Below are positions 33,703 to 42,697 of a DNA stretch of 64,000 nt, in pieces (within the stretch, counting starts at the first letter, position 1; every line of letters starts with the position of its first letter). A program made the translations under genes and the position numbers. Below the pieces are notes generated by a model. The model saw only the letters and a list, made by a program, of their open reading frames with translations, made no database searches and was not told the origin of the DNA. The stretch comes from Marinibacterium anthonyi (GTDB lineage: Bacteria; Pseudomonadota; Alphaproteobacteria; Rhodobacterales; Rhodobacteraceae): positions 2,963,501 through 3,027,500 of the forward strand of contig CP031585.1 of NCBI GenBank assembly GCA_003217735.2. The letters run 5' to 3'.

Positions 33703-34158
33703 CTACCAGCCGCTGGCGGCGTCCCGGGCGATTTCCGACAGCAGGTCCTCGACCTGCTGCATCTCGCCGTCGGGGTAGTCGCGATGGCCCACGGTGACCT
33801 TGCCGTCGATCTCGGTCACGAAGATCGAATAGGGGCAATGGACGATGTTCATCGGATCGACCTCCATCACATCGCGCGAGACGGTGGCGGAACAGAAAAG
33901 GTAGACATCCGCCGCCGAAAAGATCTGTTCCGTGGCGCCCACATCGCCCGCCGTGCGGTTCAGCATATCGCCCACGTGGCTGACGTGATCGACCACGAAG
34001 CCCCGGTTCACGATGCCGTTCTCGACCGCGAAGGCGGTGTCGGCAAAGCTGCCGTCTGCCGGATAGGTGATCGCCTCTTCGGCGGCGGCCGGTTTGGCGC
34101 CCCCTGTGACGACCGTCATGGCAGCGCAGATCAGCGCCGCCGTGTTGGTCCGTTTCAT
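33703..34158 (-). CDS. Exported DUF302 protein at the end of the sox locus
   Basis: A 151-residue protein with a signal peptide (MKRTNTAALICAAMTVVTGG, cleavage near AAA at 25-26). The rest fits DUF302: NRGFVVDHVSHVGDML, VYLFCSATVSRDVME and CPYSIFVTE, a small alpha/beta fold. DUF302 proteins are often beside sulfur-oxidation genes, but their role is unknown. It follows soxD after a 119-base gap on the same strand and has its own GGGAGAGAGA ribosome binding site. Confidence 0.75.
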   Translation of the reverse strand: MKRTNTAALICAAMTVVTGGAKPAAAEEAITYPADGSFADTAFAVENGIVNRGFVVDHVSHVGDMLNRTAGDVGATEQIFSAADVYLFCSATVSRDVMEVDPMNIVHCPYSIFVTEIDGKVTVGHRDYPDGEMQQVEDLLSEIARDAASGW

Positions 34159-34277
34159 TCTCTCTCCCCCCTTGTGCGCCCGCGCGGTCACAGCCGCGCC
34201 GGCCGATGTTCTCAGGCGTCCTTTCCTGCCCCAGCATGGCCCGCCGGGGCCGGTCTGGCCAGCCCCGGCCCGGGCCG

Positions 34278-35498
34278 TCAGTTGCCCGGGAAGGCGCGCA
34301 GATAGGCGATGATCGCGGCCAGGTCGCTGTCTTTCTTGAGCCCGGCAAACGACATCTTGGTGCCCTTAACGTAGGCCTTGGGATTGGCGAGAAATTCGGC
34401 CAGCGTGTCCTCGTCCCAGACCAGCCCGTCTTCGCCGGCGCTTTGCAAGGGCTTGGAATACTTGAACCCTTCCACCGATCCGGCCGGGCGCCCGACGATG
34501 CCGGTCAGCATCGGGCCGGTCTTGTTCTCGGCCCCCTCGCCCACCTGGTGGCAGGCCTTGCACTTCTTGAAGACCGTCTCGCCCTCGGCCACCAGCGCCG
34601 GATCGACGGCGCTTGCGTCCGTCGCCGTCCCGGCAGCCGCCTCGCCGGCCTCTGGCGTGGCCGTCTCGGTCACCGCGGTCTCGACGGTGGCGGCGGGCAT
34701 CTCCTCGGCGGCCCCTTCCGCCTGTGGGGTCACGTCAAGAACCCGGGCGCGCATGGTGATCTCGACGCTGTCCTTGCAGTTCTCCATGCAGGGTTCACCG
34801 GTCCAGAAACCGGCTTCCGCGGTCTCGCGGTCATCGACGATGAAACCGTCGGCATTGGGCATCGCGACGTCCAGGAAATTGTCCCGGGACAGCACGAAAT
34901 CCTCGTCCACCAGGTCGTTGGAATACAGGATATAGGCCACGATGGCATAGACCTCGTCCGGCTCCAGCGACTGGGCATTGCCGAAGGGCATCGACCGGTG
35001 CACGTAATCCCAGGTGGTCGACAGGTACGGCCAGTAGGACCCCACCGTCTTGACCGGATCCTTGCGGTCCAGCGTGCCCTCGCCGCCCGCCAGCTTGGGC
35101 CAGTTGTCGACGCCTTCGGCGAATTCACCGTGGCAGGCGGCACAATTGTCGGAAAAAAGCGCCTCGCCCGTCAGAACGTCGCCCGACCCTTCGGGCAGGC
35201 CGGTGCCATCGGGGCTGACGTCCAGGTTCCAGGCCGCGACCTCGTCCTCGGTCGCCGGGCGACCCAGGCCGAAACGCGCGCCGTCGGCGGCGGTGGTCGG
35301 GGATTTCGCGGCCTGCATGGACGAGGCAAGGACCACGGGCGGCGCGGTTTCCGGCGCTGCGACTTCGGACAGGATCGTGGCGGTCGGCGGACCCGGCGGT
35401 TGCGGGGCAAACAGGTGAAAGGCCGCATACCAGGCCCCGCCCAGAACCACGGCCGTGCCGCCCAGTGCGGGGGCCAGGATGTTAAGAAACTTCGACAT
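34278..35498 (-). CDS. soxD: SoxD, diheme cytochrome c subunit of sulfane dehydrogenase
   Basis: A 406-residue cytochrome. An N-terminal hydrophobic anchor or uncleaved signal (LAPALGGTAVVLGGAWYAA) precedes heme 1 NCAACHGEF (about residue 119) and heme 2 KKCKACHQVG (about 324), with an acidic Ala/Thr/Glu-rich linker at about 255-305. SoxD accepts the electrons released by SoxC during oxidation of protein-bound sulfane sulfur. It overlaps soxC by 17 bases. Presence of SoxCD predicts complete oxidation of thiosulfate to sulfate without sulfur globules. Confidence 0.92.
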   Translation of the reverse strand: MSKFLNILAPALGGTAVVLGGAWYAAFHLFAPQPPGPPTATILSEVAAPETAPPVVLASSMQAAKSPTTAADGARFGLGRPATEDEVAAWNLDVSPDGTGLPEGSGDVLTGEALFSDNCAACHGEFAEGVDNWPKLAGGEGTLDRKDPVKTVGSYWPYLSTTWDYVHRSMPFGNAQSLEPDEVYAIVAYILYSNDLVDEDFVLSRDNFLDVAMPNADGFIVDDRETAEAGFWTGEPCMENCKDSVEITMRARVLDVTPQAEGAAEEMPAATVETAVTETATPEAGEAAAGTATDASAVDPALVAEGETVFKKCKACHQVGEGAENKTGPMLTGIVGRPAGSVEGFKYSKPLQSAGEDGLVWDEDTLAEFLANPKAYVKGTKMSFAGLKKDSDLAAIIAYLRAFPGN

Positions 35499-36744
35499 TT
35501 TCCGCCCTTCCATCCTTCTGGACCCACCAGGTCTGGATGCAGTTGTTGTGGTAGATGGAATTCTCGCCCCGGACCGCGCGCAGCTGCGTCTTGGTGGGCT
35601 GGACATAGCCGGTGTCATCCATCGCGCGGGCCTGCAGCAGCATCTCTTCCCCGTCCCAGATCGTATCGAGGTAGAACCGCGTCAGGGCCTTGTCCTCACC
35701 CGGTTTCGCCAGCCGCGCGGTCTGCCACGTCCTGCCGCCGTCCCTGGACACATCGACCCGGGAAATCGCCCCCCGTCCCGACCAGGCAAGGCCTGTGATC
35801 ACAAGCGGGCCAGGTCCATGCGTGATCGGCGATTGCGGGCTGGGCGATGTGATCACGGATTTCGCATCCATCACCCAGGTCCACTTGCGCGACGTCCCGT
35901 CCGCCAGGGTGTCGGTGTATTTCGACGTCTCCTCGCGGCTTTGCACGGGCTGGTCCATGACCTCGATCCGGCGCAGCCACTTGATCCACATGTTGCCTTC
36001 CCAGCCCGGCACCACCAGGCGCACGGGATAGCCATGCTCCTTGCGCAACGCCTCGCCATTGGCCTTGAAGACCACCAGCACGTCATCCAGCGCCTTGTCC
36101 ATCGGGATCGACCGGCCGTTGGACGAGGCATCGGCGCCTTCGACATAGACCCACTTGGCCGAGGTGTCATACCCGGCCTCGTTCAGCAGCGTGCGCAGCG
36201 GCACGCCGGAATATTCCATGTTGTGGATCATGCCATGGGTGAACTGTGCGCCGTTCAGCTGCGCGCCAGCCCATTCCATGCCGGTATTGGCGGCGCATTC
36301 CAGGAAATAGACGTGGTTTTCACGCGGAAACCGTTCCAGGTCGGCATAGGTGAAGACCAGCGGCGTTTCGACCAACCCGTTGATCATCAAACGGTAATCC
36401 GGCTTGGAAAGTTCGATGGCGCCCGAATGGTGCCGTTCAAAGGCGCAGCCCTGCGGCGTGATCGTCCCATCCAGCGCGTGGATCGGCGTGAAGTTGATCG
36501 AACTGATCGTGTCGGCGGTCAGCCAGTCGACGTTGCGCCGGATCACGTCGTCCTCGAAACGGATCGGCAGACCATAGGGCGCGGCATCGACGCCGTCGCC
36601 AAAGCCCTGGGCCCAGGGCTGGACGTCGGTGATCAGCGGATCGCCCTCGGCCCGGGCGGCGCCGGCCATGGCAAGCCCGGAACCCGTTGCGGCGGCGCCC
36701 CGAAGGAAGGCGCGGCGCGAGGGTTTGGGGAAGGTGTCTGACAT
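35482..36744 (-). CDS. soxC: SoxC, molybdopterin sulfane dehydrogenase
   Basis: A 420-residue sulfite-oxidase-family protein. A Tat signal (RRAFLRGAAATGSGLAMAG) directs it to the periplasm. The molybdenum-ligating cysteine is in FLECAANTGMEW (about residue 142), and HGMIHNMEYSGVPL and RLVVPGWEGNMWIKWLRRIE (about 240) are classic SoxC regions. The C-terminal half is the dimerisation domain, with SRDGGRTW at about 336. Its start has AAGGAG six bases upstream. It works as a complex with SoxD. Confidence 0.93.
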   Translation of the reverse strand: MSDTFPKPSRRAFLRGAAATGSGLAMAGAARAEGDPLITDVQPWAQGFGDGVDAAPYGLPIRFEDDVIRRNVDWLTADTISSINFTPIHALDGTITPQGCAFERHHSGAIELSKPDYRLMINGLVETPLVFTYADLERFPRENHVYFLECAANTGMEWAGAQLNGAQFTHGMIHNMEYSGVPLRTLLNEAGYDTSAKWVYVEGADASSNGRSIPMDKALDDVLVVFKANGEALRKEHGYPVRLVVPGWEGNMWIKWLRRIEVMDQPVQSREETSKYTDTLADGTSRKWTWVMDAKSVITSPSPQSPITHGPGPLVITGLAWSGRGAISRVDVSRDGGRTWQTARLAKPGEDKALTRFYLDTIWDGEEMLLQARAMDDTGYVQPTKTQLRAVRGENSIYHNNCIQTWWVQKDGRAENVEVS

Positions 36745-36776
36745 CTCGGTCTCCTTCGCTGAGGTGCGGGTTCGGG

Positions 36777-38471
36777 TCACGCGCCGGTGACGGTGACGCT
36801 GTCGTTGGGATGCAGCTGGACGGTGCCCAGATCGCGGACATGGGTTTCGACCACGTCCCAGATCGGCGGACCTTCGGTGCCCTCGTTGACCGAAGCCCAG
36901 CCCGCGATGATGTAAGTCTTTGCCGAGTCGATCTTTTCGCCGGTCTTCAGCAGGGTCATGTCGGTAATCCGTTCGCCCTGCGGCCGGGTCACGTCGATCC
37001 GGTAGCCCATGCCCCCGACCCGCACCATGTCGCCGCCCTGCTGGTAGTAGGGATCCGGGTTGAACAGGTTGTCGGCCACGTCCTCGAGGATCACGTGCAG
37101 CATCTCGCCCGTCATTCCGGAGCGATAGGCGTTCGGATAGGACATCGCGGTGGCGTTGAAGATATCCTCGCGCCGGATGTCCGCACCGGGCAGCAGCGAC
37201 GCGCCCCAGCGGAAGCCCGGGGACAGGGCAATATCGGCCTCGCGCTGGGTCAGCAGCGCGTCGCAGATCAGGTCGTCCCAGGTGCCGTTGAAATTGCCCC
37301 GCCGGTACAGCAGGCTGTCGGTCTTTCCGATGATCTCGGCCATGTCGGCCTCGAACGGGGCGCGCTGGTCGTTGACCAGCGCCGTCATATCGGGATCGGG
37401 TGTGATCACATCCGAGAAGATCGGGATCAGCTTGTGCCTGATCCCCTTCATCGCGCCATCCCGGATGTCCAGATCCACGCGCGAGACGAATTTGCCGTGG
37501 GAGCCGGAGGCGATCAGGAAGGTGTTGTTCACCTGCAGCGGTTCGGGCAGCGCATCATGGGTGTGGCCCGTCAGGATCACGTCGATGCCGTCCACGTCCG
37601 CCGCCAGCTTGCGGTCAACGTCGAACCCGTTGTGCGACAGCAGCACGACGCATTCGGCACCGGCGTCGCGGACTTCGGCGACGACCTCGGCCATACGGTC
37701 CTGGCGCACGCCAAAGGACAGGTCGGGGAACATCCAGCCGGGGTTGGCGATGGGCATGTAGGGAAAGGCCTGGCCGATCACCGCGATCTGCACGCCGCCG
37801 CGTTCGAACATCCTGTAGGGTTCATAGGCCGGTTCGTCCCATTCCCTGTCAAAGATGTTGGCGCCCAGGAACGGAAATTTCAGTTCGTTTTCAACGATCT
37901 CGGTCACGCGGTCGATGCCCAGGGTGAATTCCCAGTGCGAGGTCATCGCGTCGACCCCAAGCGCGTTCATGACGTTGACCATGTCCTGGCCATTGGTCTT
38001 CAGCGCGCAGTAAGACCCCTGCCAGGTGTCGCCGCCATCCAGCAGCAGCGCATCCGGGCGGTCGGCCCGGATCGCCTTGACCACCGTGGCGATCCGATCC
38101 ATGCCGCCCATCCTGCCATAAGTCCGCGCCAGCGCGGTGAAATCCGGATAGGTCAGCGCGTATTGGGCGGGCGAGCCGGGCGCGATCCCGTAGAGCTTGA
38201 GGAAATCGTTCCCGGTCACATGCGGCGGCTGGCCGGCGGCGGCGCCGACGCCGATGTTGATCTCGGGCTCGCGGAACCAGATCGGTTTCAGCTGGGCGTG
38301 GATATCGGTGATGTGGATCAGCGACACGTTGCCGAAGGTGTCGAACCCCAGCAGGTCATCCTGGCCAAGCGCCTGTTGCGCCGCCAGCCGGGACCATTGG
38401 CCCAGCCCGCCTGCCCCCCAGATCGCCGAAGCCGCCATGGCCGCCTGCAGAAAATCACGACGCGAAATCAT
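36777..38471 (-). CDS. soxB: SoxB, dimanganese thiosulfohydrolase
   Basis: A 564-residue enzyme that releases sulfate from SoxY-bound thiosulfonate. It has a Tat signal (ISRRDFLQAAMAASAIWG). Metal ligands are in HITDIHAQ (about residue 51), LLLDGGDTWQG (about 144), SHNGFDVD (about 287) and TGHTHDALP (about 310). SHWEFT at about 177 replaces the GNHE of 5'-nucleotidases and is diagnostic of SoxB. I prefer ATG 38471 because GGGGGAAC lies just upstream; starts at 38489 or 38495 add six or eight residues. Confidence 0.94.
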   Translation of the reverse strand: MISRRDFLQAAMAASAIWGAGGLGQWSRLAAQQALGQDDLLGFDTFGNVSLIHITDIHAQLKPIWFREPEINIGVGAAAGQPPHVTGNDFLKLYGIAPGSPAQYALTYPDFTALARTYGRMGGMDRIATVVKAIRADRPDALLLDGGDTWQGSYCALKTNGQDMVNVMNALGVDAMTSHWEFTLGIDRVTEIVENELKFPFLGANIFDREWDEPAYEPYRMFERGGVQIAVIGQAFPYMPIANPGWMFPDLSFGVRQDRMAEVVAEVRDAGAECVVLLSHNGFDVDRKLAADVDGIDVILTGHTHDALPEPLQVNNTFLIASGSHGKFVSRVDLDIRDGAMKGIRHKLIPIFSDVITPDPDMTALVNDQRAPFEADMAEIIGKTDSLLYRRGNFNGTWDDLICDALLTQREADIALSPGFRWGASLLPGADIRREDIFNATAMSYPNAYRSGMTGEMLHVILEDVADNLFNPDPYYQQGGDMVRVGGMGYRIDVTRPQGERITDMTLLKTGEKIDSAKTYIIAGWASVNEGTEGPPIWDVVETHVRDLGTVQLHPNDSVTVTGA

Positions 38472-38573
38472 GCCGTTCCCCCGGTTCATACGCACGGTGT
38501 TAACCTATTCAATTTCATGAATGGGTTAAGAGAGAAAAAACCCGCGCGGGCGCAGCCTCGCGCGGGCGATGGA

Positions 38574-39425
38574 TCAGTTGCGCACCGACGGTCCTTCGAC
38601 CGACAGGCCATTGCCCCGGGTCGCGACGTAGAATTCCAGGGCCACGAATTCCGGCGATCCCGGCTTGAAGGTTTCGGCACGGGTGTCGCGGATACAGCCC
38701 TTGAAACGGTTGTGGACCGAATTCAGCTGCGCGTTCTTCAGGCGGTAGGCCGGGAAGGCATTGACCTGGCCCTGGCTCAGGTGATCGGCGCGGATCATGT
38801 TGTCATAGTTGTTTTCATGACAATTCGCGCAGCTCAGTTCCAACTGGCCGTAGCGGGTATAATACATCTCCTTGCCCTGTTCCCACGTGTCGTGGGCGGG
38901 CCCGTCGAAGGCGACATTCACCGGCATCCCGCGCGAAACCGAGGCGATGAGCGCCGACATGTTGATCATGTCCTTGCTGTCATAATCCCAGGGCTCGGCG
39001 CCCATGCGGTTCTCGCGGCAATCGTTCACCGCCATCTCGATCGTGTAGACCTTGCCCGCCGCCTCGTTCCACTTGGGATAGACCGCGCGGGCGCCCACCA
39101 GACCTTCGGCCCCGTCACCATGGCAGGACTGGCAGGATTTGCCTTCGCTCCCGTCCTCGGTGCTCCAGACATCCAGGGCCTGGTCGACGAAGATCATGCC
39201 CGGGTTGTCGAAATCGTCCATCTCGAGTTCCTGGGTCTCGACCGACCGGAAGGTCCAGCCGGAATAGATCTCGTCGAAGGCCTCGACATGGTCGGGGGCC
39301 GGGGCAACGGTGGTGATGTCGATATCACCGTTGATCACCAGCTTGCTGTCGACATCCTGGGCAAAGCCCGTGCCGGCGCCAAGCGCCAGGACCGAGGCGA
39401 GCGCCAGGGGTGTTATGCAGTTCAT
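38574..39425 (-). CDS. soxA: SoxA, diheme cytochrome c of the SoxAX complex
   Basis: A 283-residue exported cytochrome with a signal peptide cleaved after GFAQ (about residue 23). Heme sites are CQSCH (C98/C101/H102) and CANCH (C199/C202/H203). The active-site cysteine ligand is C244 in FKGCIRDTR, and C136 lies in the position of the disulfide pair. With SoxX it oxidatively couples thiosulfate to the SoxY cysteine. GGGAGGAAC precedes the start. Confidence 0.94.
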   Translation of the reverse strand: MNCITPLALASVLALGAGTGFAQDVDSKLVINGDIDITTVAPAPDHVEAFDEIYSGWTFRSVETQELEMDDFDNPGMIFVDQALDVWSTEDGSEGKSCQSCHGDGAEGLVGARAVYPKWNEAAGKVYTIEMAVNDCRENRMGAEPWDYDSKDMINMSALIASVSRGMPVNVAFDGPAHDTWEQGKEMYYTRYGQLELSCANCHENNYDNMIRADHLSQGQVNAFPAYRLKNAQLNSVHNRFKGCIRDTRAETFKPGSPEFVALEFYVATRGNGLSVEGPSVRN

Positions 39426-39499
39426 TCAGTGTTCCTCCCTCTGCGGGGTCGGGCCCCTGCCTCCCGCAAGGGCCGCTCCCTGGCGTGGCGTGCGCGACC

Positions 39500-39829
39500 T
39501 CAGCCGATCGCGATCGCCTTTGTCTCGGTGTAGACGTCGCCGTCGTCGTCGTACCAGGTGAAGGTAAAGTCACCGGCTTCGGGCACTTGCGCCTCGAATT
39601 CGAAATAGGGGTTGGTGGAAATCGCCGGTTCCATCTTTACCTCGATCACGTTCTGGCCGTTGAAGTCGACCACGAAGCGATTGATGATCGAACGGGGAAT
39701 GACGTAGCCGTCCTTGTCCTTGCGCTGGCCGGATTCCATCGTGTGGCTGATAAGCGTCTTGATGGTGATCGTGTCGCCGGCCGATGCCGACTTCGGGACC
39801 TTCACGCGGGGTTTGACACCTGATGCCAT
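39500..39829 (-). CDS. soxZ: SoxZ, sulfur carrier subunit
   Basis: A 109-residue immunoglobulin-like partner of SoxY, starting ASGVKPRVKVPKSA and ending DVYTETKAIAIG. It has no signal peptide, as usual, since it is carried through the Tat system bound to SoxY. It lies 18 bases after soxY and 74 before soxA. Conserved ISHTMESGQRKDKDG occurs at about residues 27-41. Confidence 0.94.
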   Translation of the reverse strand: MASGVKPRVKVPKSASAGDTITIKTLISHTMESGQRKDKDGYVIPRSIINRFVVDFNGQNVIEVKMEPAISTNPYFEFEAQVPEAGDFTFTWYDDDGDVYTETKAIAIG

Positions 39830-39847
39830 GTCTCGTTCTCCCTTAAC

Positions 39848-40264
39848 TCAGCCGCCGCAGCCGCCGATGGTGACCTTCACGGTCGAAGCGGTCTTCACGA
39901 AGGACCCGTCGGCCATCCTGGCGATGGCGACCACGTCCTGCGTGCCGGCCAGGCGGATCCGGGTCGACGCCGATTGCGCGCCGGCCAGCGGCCCGAACCT
40001 GAACGTGCAGACTGCGGGCGTCGGGTTGCCGGTGGCCAGCACCAGGATGGCTTCGGCCCCCGGTGCGTCGACGGAAATCGGCACGGTGTTGCCGTTCTCG
40101 GCGATTTCGGGCGCGGTCAGGGTCAGCCCGCCGGTCCCGATCTCGGCGCCGCCGGTGAATTCGGCGATCAGATCGTCGGCGGCCGCGCGGGCGCGCAGCG
40201 GCAGTGCCGCGACAAGGCCCGCGGCGGCCCCCGTCATCAGCGTCTGACGTCGTGTAAAGTGCAT
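39848..40264 (-). CDS. soxY: SoxY, thiosulfate-carrying sulfur carrier subunit
   Basis: A 138-residue protein with a Tat signal (TRRQTLMTGAAAGLVAALP) and the hallmark C-terminal swinging arm VTIGGCGG, whose cysteine carries the sulfur intermediates. FKTAS-type and LAGTQDVVAIARMADGS stretches fit the family. It is between soxX and soxZ in the canonical order soxXYZAB. Confidence 0.95.
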   Translation of the reverse strand: MHFTRRQTLMTGAAAGLVAALPLRARAAADDLIAEFTGGAEIGTGGLTLTAPEIAENGNTVPISVDAPGAEAILVLATGNPTPAVCTFRFGPLAGAQSASTRIRLAGTQDVVAIARMADGSFVKTASTVKVTIGGCGG

Positions 40265-40308
40265 GTGGTGGCTCCTCCTCGGGGCGGCCGGGTGGCCGCG
40301 GCGTGGGT

Positions 40309-40785
40309 TCAGTCGTCTCTCAGCGTCATCAGGAAGGACACGACGTCCTCGATCTCCTGCGCGCTGAGAAGCGGGGTGATGGCGGCCGGATCGATGGCCT
40401 TGCCGGTGTATTCGTCACCGGGCCGGATGAAGCCCGAGACCTTGTAGAACGAGGGCATCATCGAGTCCGGGAACATCACCTTGGCGTCCGACACGATGCC
40501 GCGCAGTTCGGCCTCGCTCCATCGGTCGGCGGCGCCGTCCAGCAGCGGGCCGATGGTGCCCGGAAACGGCAGATCGGCCAGGGCAGTCGCCTGGTGGCAG
40601 GCGATGCAATTCCCCGATCCCTTGTTCATCAGCACCTTGCCGTTTTCCGGATCGCCCGGCGTTCCGGTCAGGGATGCGGCGATGGCGCCGTCCTCGAAGG
40701 TGATGTCGGTGGGGTACTTGGCATCAGCCGATGCTGCCGTCCCTCCAAGCGCGAACATTGCTGCCGCGATAACAAAAGGTCGCAT
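40309..40785 (-). CDS. soxX: SoxX, monoheme cytochrome c of the SoxAX complex
   Basis: A 158-residue exported cytochrome with a signal peptide ending about ASADA (residues 18-22). One heme site, NCIACH (C60/C63/H64), is present, and the distal Met lies in the region FPDSMMPSFY (about 108). ATG 40785 follows GGAGGAAC; an upstream in-frame start would lie in the promoter region. It is the first gene of the soxXYZABCD block, and the likely SoxR operator lies 67 bases upstream. Confidence 0.94.
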   Translation of the reverse strand: MRPFVIAAAMFALGGTAASADAKYPTDITFEDGAIAASLTGTPGDPENGKVLMNKGSGNCIACHQATALADLPFPGTIGPLLDGAADRWSEAELRGIVSDAKVMFPDSMMPSFYKVSGFIRPGDEYTGKAIDPAAITPLLSAQEIEDVVSFLMTLRDD

Positions 40786-40851
40786 CGTTCCTCCCTCGAG
40801 CTCCTCTTTCAGCATACCGTAATATGCAGGGCTTTCGCTTGGCAACATCAA

Positions 40852-40867
40852 ATTCGCATTTTTGAAT
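40852..40867. promoter_or_regulatory. Candidate SoxR operator ATTC-N8-GAAT between soxW and soxX
   Basis: ATTC (40852-40855), eight bases, GAAT (40864-40867) is an exact dyad in an A/T-rich island. From memory this is the consensus of SqrR/BigR-type persulfide-responsive ArsR repressors. On the soxX strand it lies just upstream of TTGCCA ... TATTAC, a possible -35/-10 pair with a 15-base spacer. The soxW-soxX gap is one of the two known SoxR target regions in Paracoccus. Confidence 0.6.
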
Positions 40868-40910
40868 TATTTGTTGTCCGACCGGGAAAAGCCCCCCTGG
40901 CAAAGCGCGA

Positions 40911-41501
40911 TCAATCGCTGCCGGTACCGTCGCCGACCTGGTCGGCGATCTTGCGCGCGTGGTATTTCTGGAATGGCTCGTCGGTGTCATAACCTTTTTC
41001 CAGCACCCAGGTCAGCATGTTCTGCGTGGTCCAGCGGCCGAAGGCGCCGGGTACGATGGCCACGGCGATCTGGTTGCCGGGCTTCGCCTCGGCCTCTTCG
41101 GGGAAGAAAAGCAGCGTGGGCGTGAAAAGCAGCCCCCACTTTCGGACCAGATCCTTTTCCGACAGGGTTTCACCGTCGAAATCGGTCACCTCGGTGTCGC
41201 CGAACATGTTGATCTGGATGACAAAGTAGTCGTCGCGCAGCATCGCGTCGATCTCGGGGACGGGATAGACCTCCTCGTGCATCTTCTTGCAGTAGATGCA
41301 GCCGCGCTGTTCGACCATGACCAGCAGACGCCTGCCCTCGGCATTGGCTTCGGCCAGGTCTTCGGGCAGATCCTTGAACGTGTCGCGCATCCAGTTTGCC
41401 TTGTGCAGACCATCGTCGCCCATCTCGGCCGCGTGCAGCGGCAGGGCGAATATCAAGGCGGCGGCCAGCGTGAACAATCGTGACATAATTAATCGTGACA
41501 T
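40911..41501 (-). CDS. soxW: SoxW, periplasmic thioredoxin
   Basis: A 196-residue exported thioredoxin-fold protein with a signal peptide (LFTLAAALIFALPLHAAE) and redox pair C-I-Y-C in EQRGCIYCKKMHEEV (about residues 65-79). The cis-Pro lies in LLFTPTLLFF. It receives electrons from SoxV to keep the Sox proteins reduced. The start codon region is duplicated: MSRL is encoded twice in tandem, at 41501 and 41486. The first ATG has GGGAG seven bases upstream and is preferred. Confidence 0.88.
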   Translation of the reverse strand: MSRLIMSRLFTLAAALIFALPLHAAEMGDDGLHKANWMRDTFKDLPEDLAEANAEGRRLLVMVEQRGCIYCKKMHEEVYPVPEIDAMLRDDYFVIQINMFGDTEVTDFDGETLSEKDLVRKWGLLFTPTLLFFPEEAEAKPGNQIAVAIVPGAFGRWTTQNMLTWVLEKGYDTDEPFQKYHARKIADQVGDGTGSD

Positions 41502-41532
41502 GGGGTGTCTCCCTGGGGCTCATCCGATCGCG

Positions 41533-42276
41533 TCATCCGATCTCGGGCCAGAAGGCCACGAGCCAGTTGGCGATGTAGTTGACGGTGTTGGTGGCGATGA
41601 GGACGCCGAACAGGACCAGAAGCGCGCCCATGATCTTTTCGATCTTGGGCAGGTGGCGGCGGAAGCGTTTCATCCAGCGCATGAAGGGGCCGATGAAGGC
41701 CGCCGCCAGCACGAAGGGCAATGTCATCCCCACACCGTAGACGAACAGCAGGAACACCCCGCGCCCCACGCCGCCGCCGCCCGCCGCGTCCATCGTGGCG
41801 GTCATCAGAATGGCGGCCAGCACGGGGCCCACGCAGGGCGTCCAGCCGAAGGCAAAGGCCAGGCCGATCACGTAGGCGCCCACCAGCGACATGTTCGACG
41901 TATCCCCGGCCTCGGCCCGGAACTGGCGATAGAGGAACCCGATGCGGATGATCCCCAGGAAATGCAGCCCCATCAGGATGATCAGCGCCGCCGCGACATA
42001 GCGCAGGATGTCGAAATAGCGCGCGATCACCTGCCCGAAGGCCGACGCCCCTGCCCCCAGCGCCATGAAGATCGTGATCACCCCCAGCGAAAAGCAGATG
42101 GCCGACACCACGGCCCGGCGGCGCACCGCCGGTGTGATCACGGGCGTCTCGGTGATCTGGGTCATGCCCACCCCGGCCATGTAACTGAGGTAGAAGGGCA
42201 CGATCGGCAGGATGCACGGAGACAGGAAGGACAGCAGGCCGGCGACGAACGCGCCCGCGAAAGTGACGTCCAGCAT
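41533..42276 (-). CDS. soxV: SoxV, CcdA-type thiol transporter
   Basis: A 247-residue membrane protein with six helices and the two CcdA cysteine motifs, LSFLSPCILPIVPFYLSYM (about residues 15-33) and AFGWTPCVGPVLAAIL (about 140). It passes electrons from cytoplasmic thioredoxin to periplasmic SoxW. ATG 42276 follows AGGGGAGGAAG. It is the first gene of the minus-strand sox block, divergent from soxS with a 46-base gap. Confidence 0.92.
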   Translation of the reverse strand: MLDVTFAGAFVAGLLSFLSPCILPIVPFYLSYMAGVGMTQITETPVITPAVRRRAVVSAICFSLGVITIFMALGAGASAFGQVIARYFDILRYVAAALIILMGLHFLGIIRIGFLYRQFRAEAGDTSNMSLVGAYVIGLAFAFGWTPCVGPVLAAILMTATMDAAGGGGVGRGVFLLFVYGVGMTLPFVLAAAFIGPFMRWMKRFRRHLPKIEKIMGALLVLFGVLIATNTVNYIANWLVAFWPEIG

Positions 42277-42322
42277 CTTCCTCCCCTTGATACTCAATCA
42301 TATTCATATTAGTTTATTTATT
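42277..42322. promoter_or_regulatory. soxV-soxS divergent regulatory gap
   Basis: This 46-base gap is very A/T-rich from 42287. It holds one clean ATTC half-site (42302-42305), but the partner eight bases on reads TTAT rather than GAAT. TTGATA (42287-42292) may be a -35. The homologous gap is a SoxR target in Paracoccus, so a degenerate site is plausible. Confidence 0.35.
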
Positions 42323-42697
42323 ATGAAGCCGTCAATTCCCACCCTGGCCCTGGCAAGCCTTCTCTGGATCCTGCCGGGGCTGTCCCCGGCGGCCGACCTT
42401 GTCATGGTCGAGGCACCCGGCTGCCCGTGGTGCGCGCGCTGGCAGGCCGAGATCGGGCCGATCTATCCCAAGACGGCCGAAGGCCGGGCGGTGCACCTGC
42501 GGCACATGGATATCTCGGTGCGCAATCCGCAGGATTTCACGCTTGCCCGCCGCGTGTCCTTTACCCCGACCTTCGTGCTGGTCGACGAAGGCCGCGAAGT
42601 CGACCGGATCGAAGGATATCCGGGCGAGGAGCTTTTCTGGTGGCGGCTGACCGCCATGCTGAAGGACCACGGATACCTGAGGGAGGATCAGCCGTGA
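42323..42697 (+). CDS. soxS: SoxS-like periplasmic thioredoxin
   Basis: A 124-residue thioredoxin-fold protein with a signal peptide (LALASLLWILPGLSPAAD) and active-site C-P-W-C in APGCPWCARW (about residues 32-41). RRVSFTPTFVLVDEGRE (about 76) carries the cis-Pro. In Paracoccus SoxS reactivates SoxY. It is divergent from soxV and overlaps the next gene by GTGA. Unlike SoxW it is small, as expected for SoxS. Confidence 0.85.
   Translation: MKPSIPTLALASLLWILPGLSPAADLVMVEAPGCPWCARWQAEIGPIYPKTAEGRAVHLRHMDISVRNPQDFTLARRVSFTPTFVLVDEGREVDRIEGYPGEELFWWRLTAMLKDHGYLREDQP

Noticed and set aside
42302-42317. A full SoxR operator in the soxV-soxS gap
   Set aside because: Only the left ATTC half-site is good; the right half reads TTAT. 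It is listed as a regulatory gap, not as an operator.
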